Shown piece by piece: positions 8,501-13,440 of a DNA stretch of 13,440 nucleotides. The DNA comes from Euperipatoides rowelli (lineage: Eukaryota; Onychophora; Udeonychophora; Euonychophora; Peripatopsidae). The notes beneath the pieces are model-generated. The model was given only the letters and a program-made list of their open reading frames with translations, ran no database searches and was not told the origin of the DNA. The first letter of the stretch is position 1. Each line of letters starts with the position of its first letter. Both the position numbers and the translations under genes were made by a program. The stretch is from the NCBI GenBank assembly GCA_003024985.2, contig PXIH01S0010863.1. One strand, 5' to 3'.

Positions 8501-11084
8501 TCAAATAGAAGAATGTATTTCATCTTCTGTACTTTCAGTGCTGCCAAAGCATTGTAATGTTGAAGTTAAACAGGTTGAAAGTCCAATGCATTCTCATGAA
8601 AGTTTAAAGGCAGAATGTCCCCAATCAATAATAGATGATCAGAGTACTAGTAGTCTAACTAATATTACTAGTAATGATACTCTTTGCACAGATTATGAAA
8701 ATAATACATTGGAAGACAAATATAAATCCAAAATAAATAAAGGAAATTCTAACTATAAAGTATCATTAGCCAAATCAAGTTCAATAAAGGTGTTAGAACA
8801 TTGCAATAATATGCCAGTAAAACATCGGTTAACAACAGTTGAAAGAAACAAATCATCTTTTTTTAGAAACAAATCAGCATCGTTCAGTGAATTTTCTAGT
8901 TCTTCATTTGATGAAGATTCTAATATCCCTCTAGAGTCCATCTATTCTACTAACAAATCAATGTCAGAAAATACTTCATTCAATAAAAATGAGAAATTTC
9001 CTAGTCTTCAGAAAAAATGGGTTGTAGTTAATAATGAAGATACTGATGATTCTCATAAGACTATTGATTGGAATGATTCATTGCCAGAAATGAACAAATA
9101 TACTCAAGCATTAGAAGACAATGAATTAAAAGAATTTACACAGCCGTTTAGTAAAAGGTCTCGCGTTTCTGTCTCACTTTCTTATTCAAATACTGAGAAT
9201 CCATCTGAAAAGAAACTAGCTGAAACAGTATTTGATGGAAACGATAATGCTGAGCCATTTTTCAGTGAGGAAGAAACATCAAACAAGAATATTGTCAAGT
9301 ATAGTAAACATAAGCTCAATAAAAAGCTTAGTTTTTCTTGTAATGAAAAGCAAACTTATGTTGAAGGTATAGATTCAGTTCAAATGAATAATAATGAACG
9401 CTTTAATAATTTACCATTTGAGACTAATTTGGTTAGGAAAGAAGACATCTTAGAATTTAGGAATCGAACATTGCAAAATGAAGATTGTGTTGATGTTATA
9501 AATGAAAACACTTTGGATCAATTTCCACAAACAATTTCACCTTTTAAAACTGAAGCTAATAAAGTATCAGTAGAACCGTATACCGGTAATGGTTTCTCAC
9601 TAGAAATGGAAAGAACTGTCAATGAATCTTGGAGTGATGCTTCATTATCATCATTTAGCTATGTTTATAAAACTACTAATAGGAATAATTTGGCACCATA
9701 TGGAAGAGATTACAATGATACTATAATAAAAAATAAAATAAATGACTCATCTCATATGAAACTTCAGAAGGCAAAAGATAGTAGTAGTAATAGTCCTCTA
9801 AGTTCACTTTCAATAAATAATATTCCAAGTGTTTTATCCTATAAAAATAAACTTCAGGAGACAAACAACACTGATAGCAATAGGTCACAAATTACTGTAC
9901 CAGTAGATAATCAAAATATCTTATCTCCTAAATATAAACTTCAGGAGACAAAGGAATTTAATAGTAGCTGTACCGGAAGTACAGTACTGGTAAATAGTAA
10001 TTATAATGTATTATTTCATAAAAATAAACCTCAGGAGATAAAAGAATTTGGTAGTAGGAGTTCTCTAAGCACATCACCTGTAGATAATAATCAAAATATC
10101 TTATACTGTACAAATAAACTACAGAAGACAAAAGAATTTAGTAGCAGTAGTACCTTAAGTACAGTACCAGTAGATAGTAATCAGGATATTTTATCTTGTA
10201 ACAAGAAGATACAAGAATTTGATTTTAGTAGTTCTCTAAGCACAGCACCAGCAGATAACAGTCAAATTATTTTATGTTGTAAAGATAAAGTTCAGGAGGC
10301 AAATGAATTTAGTTTTAGCAGTACTTTAAGTACATTACCAATAGACAATAATCAAATTATTTTATCTTGTAAAAATAAACTTCAGGAGGCAAACTATTTT
10401 GATAGCAATAGTTCCCTAAGTATACCATCATTAGATGAGAATCAAAACTTGATAAATTATTTAAAAAAAAATCATCAGAATGATGTAATGTGGCAACCTT
10501 CTTATCTGGAAAAATCCATGTTTCTGGTTCATCCAGTTTTAAGTGATGATCCTAACAAAAATCCACAAATCAGTACCCAACAAATTTTGCCTGAATCATC
10601 TGATTACTCCAACGATTATAGTATTCCGGAACTCAAAAGCTTAGATGAAGAATCAATTTGTGTACTGGTACCAATTAAGGAAGGAAATCTTCATATTGAT
10701 ACTTTAACATTTAATTTTGATAATCAGACACGTTTAAATGCTGATGATAACTTTAAAGACAAAATTCCCCAAGAATTTAAAAACTCACAAATCATGGACC
10801 AGCTACAAAATTTTGTACGTAATAGTTCAAGCTCAGAGTTTACGGTAGTAACTCATGCTTGTTCTGGTATTGAAAACATTCTATCAGATGGTACATATGA
10901 AGTTAAAGATGATTGGCTACATCGCAATATTCGGAAAAATGCCAGAAATTCATCTGAACGATTTAATTTTGTTGCCAAATTATTAGAAGAAACCACCAAT
11001 AATGTTCAAAATTATTTTGATAACATTGAAAATCCTTTTTATAATAGCTCGATGAATACAGTTCAGGAAGACGAATCGGGAAAG
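2574..11084 (+). CDS. Giant exon of an unrecognised, low-complexity repeat-rich protein
   Basis: One frame stays open for 2,837 codons. The first codons (LDKNNAVLC) follow an AG acceptor and the last (ESGK) precede a GT donor, so I read it as an internal exon, phase 0 at both ends; no ATG occurs near its 5' end, and the start codon should lie in an upstream exon. I do not recognise the family. The protein is rich in Ser, Asn, Lys, Gln and Ile, with no signal peptide, membrane segment or known enzyme motif. Residues about 633-1123 form a basic array of NRQxSP-like units; residues about 2426-2631 form seven units of 27-30 residues. More complex stretches between may be conserved: a helix-prone segment beginning MTAIERKKFIELVAEKLNDY (6717-6776), a basic RRRR block (6981-6992, a possible nuclear-localisation signal), a Trp/Asp-rich stretch (9016-9138), and a C-terminal region (10903-11042) ending in an NPF tripeptide (11031-11039), a possible EH-domain ligand. 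A scaffold, cytoskeletal or nuclear disordered protein would fit, but that is inference. Confidence 0.85.
4470..5945 (+). repeat. Degenerate NRQxSP-type tandem repeat array in the giant exon
   Basis: The protein repeats a short unit with the core (R/G)NRQ(T/I/M)SP about every 8 to 12 residues; the cleanest run, near 4853-4918, is RNRQTSPS-RNRQMSPS-GNRQLSP. The DNA shares the core AAATAGRCAAACATCTCC, clear near 4471, 4873, 5320 and 5552, showing expansion from one ancestral unit. I count 20 Ser-Pro dipeptides in the array. Units are mostly basic, so the region combines positive charge with many possible proline-directed kinase sites, as known in some cytoskeletal (neurofilament KSP-type) and nuclear-matrix proteins; this is analogy, not homology. 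Looser Q/S/N-rich units of similar spacing reach from about 3640 to 6140. Confidence 0.85.
7146..7146 (+). other. Ambiguous base in the coding exon
   Basis: The single N is the first base of an NTG codon, so the residue is Met, Leu or Val and can never be a stop. The open frame does not depend on how it is resolved. Confidence 0.95.
9849..10466 (+). repeat. Seven tandem 81-90-bp coding repeats
   Basis: Seven consecutive units begin at 9849, 9936, 10026, 10116, 10206, 10287 and 10377, giving spacings of 87, 90, 90, 90, 81 and 90 bases, all multiples of three. Each encodes roughly K-(L/I/V)-Q-E-x-x-E-F, a Ser-rich patch, LSTxPVDxNQxIL and a Cys/Ser-Lys ending. The fifth unit is shorter by three residues. 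DNA similarity is still plain (AAACTTCAGGAGRCAAA at most unit starts), so the expansion is younger or better maintained than the NRQxSP array. Function is unknown; such units often serve as repeated binding sites. Confidence 0.9.
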
Positions 11085-11090
11085 GTAAAT
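11085..11090 (+). other. Splice donor of the giant exon
   Basis: AAAG|GTAAAT matches the metazoan donor consensus at all core positions. If it is not used, the frame adds only Val-Asn and stops at 11091-11093, giving a short alternative C-terminus. AATAAA signals soon after (11250-11255 and 11271-11276) could serve such a transcript. Confidence 0.65.
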
Positions 11091-11241
11091 TAAGTTTATT
11101 TTTAAATTAATGTTTGAAGTAATCATTCTTAATTTTCCAAATTTTATAATTTATTATGCATTTATTGCTCATAGCCTAATTTTATTAAAAAAAAAAACTA
11201 AATTTAATTGAAATTATAATAGTTTATTGCAAACATGTGTC

Positions 11242-11265
11242 ATTTACTAAATAAATTTAGTAAAT
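11242..11265. repeat. 24-bp near-perfect palindrome
   Basis: ATTTACTAAAT (11242-11252) and ATTTAGTAAAT (11255-11265) are exact reverse complements separated by AA. It may be a chance product of AT-rich sequence or a small hairpin in the intron or 3' untranslated RNA. Confidence 0.55.
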
Positions 11266-11406
11266 TACAGAATAAATCCTCTGTTCCTAATTTTGGAACT
11301 GCTTGAAAAGATATTACTAAATTATTTTATTTTTTTATTACGGCATATTTAATTTATTTTCGTTGGTTTTAATAGCTCTCTCCATCCTCTCTCTCTAGCT
11401 TCCCAG

Positions 11407-11532
11407 TGGCCTTTATGCATAACCCAGCCTACCCCCCCCCCTCCCTTTATGTATCGTGGAATTACAACAGTTCATCCTGAAAAGAAAGAAAAAGATCCAG
11501 AATTACAAATCATGCCAAAGTATAATAAATAA
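11407..11532 (+). CDS. Candidate downstream (terminal) exon
   Basis: After CTCTCTCTCTAGCTTCCCAG a frame opens at phase 0, matching the donor of the giant exon, and reads 41 residues before TAA (11530-11532). It starts WPLCITQPTPPPPF and goes on MYRGITTVHPEKKEKDPELQ, which looks protein-like; the last codons overlap an AATAAA (11524-11529). An alternative begins after the AG at 11374-11375, also phase 0, and reads SFPVAFMHNPAYPPP, but in the given sequence it stops at 11478-11480. It would enter the first frame if the run of ten C (11432-11441) were one base shorter, so a length error or polymorphism there is a real concern. The exon could instead be internal, with a weak donor at 11520. Confidence 0.45.
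   Translation, partial: WPLCITQPTPPPPFMYRGITTVHPEKKEKDPELQIMPKYNK
11432..11441 (+). repeat. Poly-C tract within the candidate exon
   Basis: Ten consecutive C follow a CT-rich stretch. Homopolymers of G/C are error-prone in sequencing and prone to slippage; its exact length decides which of two protein-like frames is read downstream. Confidence 0.9.
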
Positions 11533-12639
11533 TGAAGCAAAAGACACTTAATTAAAATATAAATCATCTAACTACAGTTATGTTACCATGACTACCAGTT
11601 TAGCTATTTGGAAGAGAGAAATTGAAGATAAATTAGTTGCCGCTCTTCTCACTTGTAGGCGCCCTTCAATGTTGATGTCAACTTCATCTACATAATAACA
11701 GATGATGCTGACCTAACAGCCTATTCGATTTGATTCGATTTTCGAACATCGCCATGAACAACTAACCAATATAAAAGATGCTGCAGAGCCATAATCAGGG
11801 CAGAAAAACAACCGGACCTCCAGTTATAAAACAACCCATTCAAAATTCTGAAGTCAAATGAGGTCCTGAAGAGATGGAAAGAGCAGATGCAGTAGAGTAG
11901 TGGTGCGATGTACCGACAATGGAACAACAAACCCAGTCTAAACTTCCTTCTCCTGATCAACACTGGTAGTAACCTACAATCTACATGCAACTTTTATTTC
12001 CGAACCAATGCTTGTATAAATATAGCACCAGTAACCTTAATCCAACATAATTTTCATCCCTGTACCCTCTGGATTCAAAGTGATGAATATAAACATTTCC
12101 CTTCTGTGAACTTACTCAACACCATAAAATTCCACCCCAATAGACTGTTTTTGACCAGAACTCTTATTTTCACCCCTTTTAATGCCCGTTTCCCATGGGT
12201 TATGCTTATGCCCTCTCTAACTATCCCTCTGTCTTTCTATTGCTTTGCGGTGTTTTCTGTCCAGGTTAATAATTTTATATCTGTATAATGGGTTTATATT
12301 GTAAATTCTATTTCATGGGGAAAGGATCTTTTTGTCAATTATTTTTTTATGCAAATATGATGATTTGCTAAGTAAATGCTTGTTTGTGTGTGTGTATGTG
12401 TGTAGGCTAGATATTGAATGAGTTATTTAATCTATTTTTATTTTTCTGATAGCCTTTCTTACGATCGCGAGATAGGGGTGGTACCTGCTCTTTCTATCGG
12501 GTTAGGGATAATAAAGGGTTGCTTCCCCCTTTCTCCTCTTAGCTCCTAGTCGGTTGGTCCGGGCTGTGATCTAGTTAGGATTTTAGCTAGCTCCCCCTTT
12601 TTTTTGTTGATTTGTGTTTATTCCTAGCCCTCGTAAGAG
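11533..12639. other. Non-coding or unassigned region
   Basis: I see no gene that I can support. A short protein-like frame occurs at 11578-11692 after a CTACAG acceptor-like site. A 126-codon open stretch (11908-12288) and an 89-codon minus-strand stretch (11721-11990) lack recognisable domains. A TG-repeat lies at 12381-12404. The part from about 12455 to 12600 is richer in G and C than its surroundings, with C-runs and an acceptor-like site ending at 12627; it may be part of an inserted repeat. Confidence 0.5.
12381..12404 (+). repeat. Short TG microsatellite
   Basis: An interrupted (TG)n tract of about 24 bases in non-coding sequence. Confidence 0.85.
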
Positions 12640-13005
12640 ATTTAATACCCAAAGTACACAAATCGACCCTTTCAATAATGATTATATTTCTGTGGAAAGC
12701 CTCTCTTCATGTAAGCTTACATATACTGTAGATGTATCTAAATTAGTTATTCTAATTTGTCCATTTGTATGTAGATGTCAATAGAGATTAGTGAAGGAAA
12801 TATAATGTTTATTTGGTAATTTTCCCTAGAACATATCTTTTTGATCTGTGACAATGATTGTGTAAGCTCTTGCGTGCTTTACGTGCGAAGTTGTTGAGGC
12901 GATAGAGATATTTCCCAGTTAAAGTTATATTTGTGGCTAGTATCAAGGTGAACTGCTACGGCAGGGTTGCATATTGAAGCCATAAATATGACCATTAATA
13001 GAGAC
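12640..13005 (+). mobile_element. Possible decayed Penelope-like element fragment
   Basis: Several short plus-strand readings resemble Penelope-like retroelements, but in different frames. LIPKVHKS (12642-12665) resembles the start of their reverse transcriptase motif 2. In another frame, CKLTYTVDVSKLVILICP (12710-12763), followed by YVDVNRD-like codons (about 12768-12788), resembles the approach to and start of the GIY-YIG endonuclease (a VVYLxxCPCGxxYVG pattern). GDRD (12898-12909), then LYLWLV and TATAGLHIE (about 12928-12979), resembles the C-terminal GGDR ... YWI ... GLN block at nearly the usual spacing. The frame is interrupted by stops and shifts, and the gap between the last two blocks is shorter than usual. 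If correct, the fragment is dead. Short similarities read by eye can mislead, so this is tentative. Confidence 0.35.
12709..12722. repeat. 14-bp perfect palindrome
   Basis: ATGTAAGCTTACAT is its own reverse complement. A second small inverted repeat, AAATTAG/CTAATTT (12740-12746/12752-12758), follows. Neither has an evident function. Confidence 0.5.
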
Positions 13006-13440
13006 TAAGCTTAGAGGATTCATCTAACTATAGACATTGCACATTTATTAGCAATAATATATGTAGACTATATGGTCTTGTGAGTGGTGAGAATCAAAAG
13101 CAAGTGCCCGATCTTAGTAGATTCAATCACACTAACCCGAGAATGAATCAAACTAAGATGCAAATTAGACTTCTTAAGGAAAGTATAGTCCCTCTCAGGA
13201 TAGAATAGAGCAAACAAGGGGGGAGGGAAGCTCCATGAGGAGGACTATATAATAATAGACAGCCAGGCGAAGCATTACTTAATTAGTTATTGGATTTTTG
13301 AACTAATTTATATAGTCTTCTGGTTCAAATTAAGTTTTTTAAACTATATTAAGTTAGATTAGGGCACTAAAAGTTAGAATATAGTTCCTGGTTATTAATT
13401 TTCAAATATTGGACGCGGGAGGGAGGTTTTTTTTTTTTTT
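13006..13440. other. Unassigned AT-rich tail of the window
   Basis: I see no supportable gene. It contains an imperfect hairpin (13184-13249), a purine run AAGGGGGGAGGGAAG (13217-13231) inside that hairpin's loop, and a T-tract of at least 12 bases cut by the window edge (from 13429), preceded by GGACGCGGGAGGGAGG. The T-tract could be the poly-A tail of a minus-strand retroposon lying beyond the edge. Confidence 0.45.
13184..13249. repeat. Imperfect inverted repeat
   Basis: TATAGTCC (13184-13191) pairs with GGACTATA (13242-13249). After one mismatch five more pairs form (13193-13197 with 13236-13240, one G-T). The loop is about 38 bases and contains a G-rich purine tract. It is too open for a typical microRNA precursor; a transposon end is possible. 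Confidence 0.45.

Larger units (their letters stand above)
11085..11406 (+). other. Probable intron
   Basis: This AT-rich stretch separates the giant exon from the next candidate exon. It contains a near-perfect palindrome (11242-11265) and ends in a CT-rich tract of the kind that precedes acceptors. Possible acceptor AGs lie at 11374-11375, 11397-11398 and 11405-11406. Confidence 0.45.

Noticed and set aside
4470-10466. CRISPR-like or satellite array
   Set aside because: The repeats are in-frame, degenerate and coding, without conserved direct repeats separated by unique spacers.
11721-11990. 89-codon minus-strand open frame
   Set aside because: It overlaps the previous frame antisense and has no recognisable motif.
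11908-12288. 126-codon plus-strand open frame
   Set aside because: No domain, no upstream splice or promoter signal that fits, and the residue pattern (many Phe/Leu/Thr/Asn) looks like translated non-coding sequence. It could be repeat-derived.
12925-12975. tRNA or tRNA-derived SINE (TGGCTAGTATCAAGG as an A box)
   Set aside because: No matching B box or cloverleaf arms could be found at the required spacing.

Overview
The window looks like nuclear DNA from an AT-rich invertebrate. The reasons are a splice-bounded coding exon of about 8.5 kb, antisense non-LTR retrotransposon debris in the non-coding flank, CATA/TATA/TG microsatellites, and no bacterial gene layout. The microsatellite style and the retroelement debris would suit a mollusc, perhaps a cephalopod, but that is a weak inference; cnidarian or arthropod origin is not excluded.

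Layout. 1-197: a short hairpin and a CA/TA-rich microsatellite. 198-1353 (minus): decayed non-LTR retrotransposon ORF with a recognisable endonuclease/exonuclease/phosphatase (EEP) domain broken by at least three frameshifts and two stops. 1354-2573: AT-rich sequence read as the 3' part of an intron; it holds an 81-nt imperfect hairpin (1762-1842) associated with an exact 14-bp direct repeat. 2574-11084 (plus): one uninterrupted coding exon of 8,511 bp (2,837 codons), bounded by an AG acceptor and a GT donor, phase 0 at both ends. 11085-13440: intronic or 3' sequence with a candidate small downstream exon (11407-11532), further weak short frames, a poly-C tract, a TG microsatellite, a possible Penelope-like element remnant (about 12640-13005), small palindromes and a T-tract at the window edge.

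The giant exon encodes a Ser/Asn/Lys/Gln-rich, apparently disordered protein without signal peptide, membrane segments or an enzyme domain that I recognise. Its most distinctive parts are a roughly 490-residue basic array of short NRQxSP-like units with 20 Ser-Pro sites, and a C-terminal array of seven 27-30-residue units. I cannot name the gene, and neither its true start nor its upstream exons are in the window. All other genic material here is transposon debris, so there is no operon-like or multi-gene system; the point of interest is the exon and its repeats.
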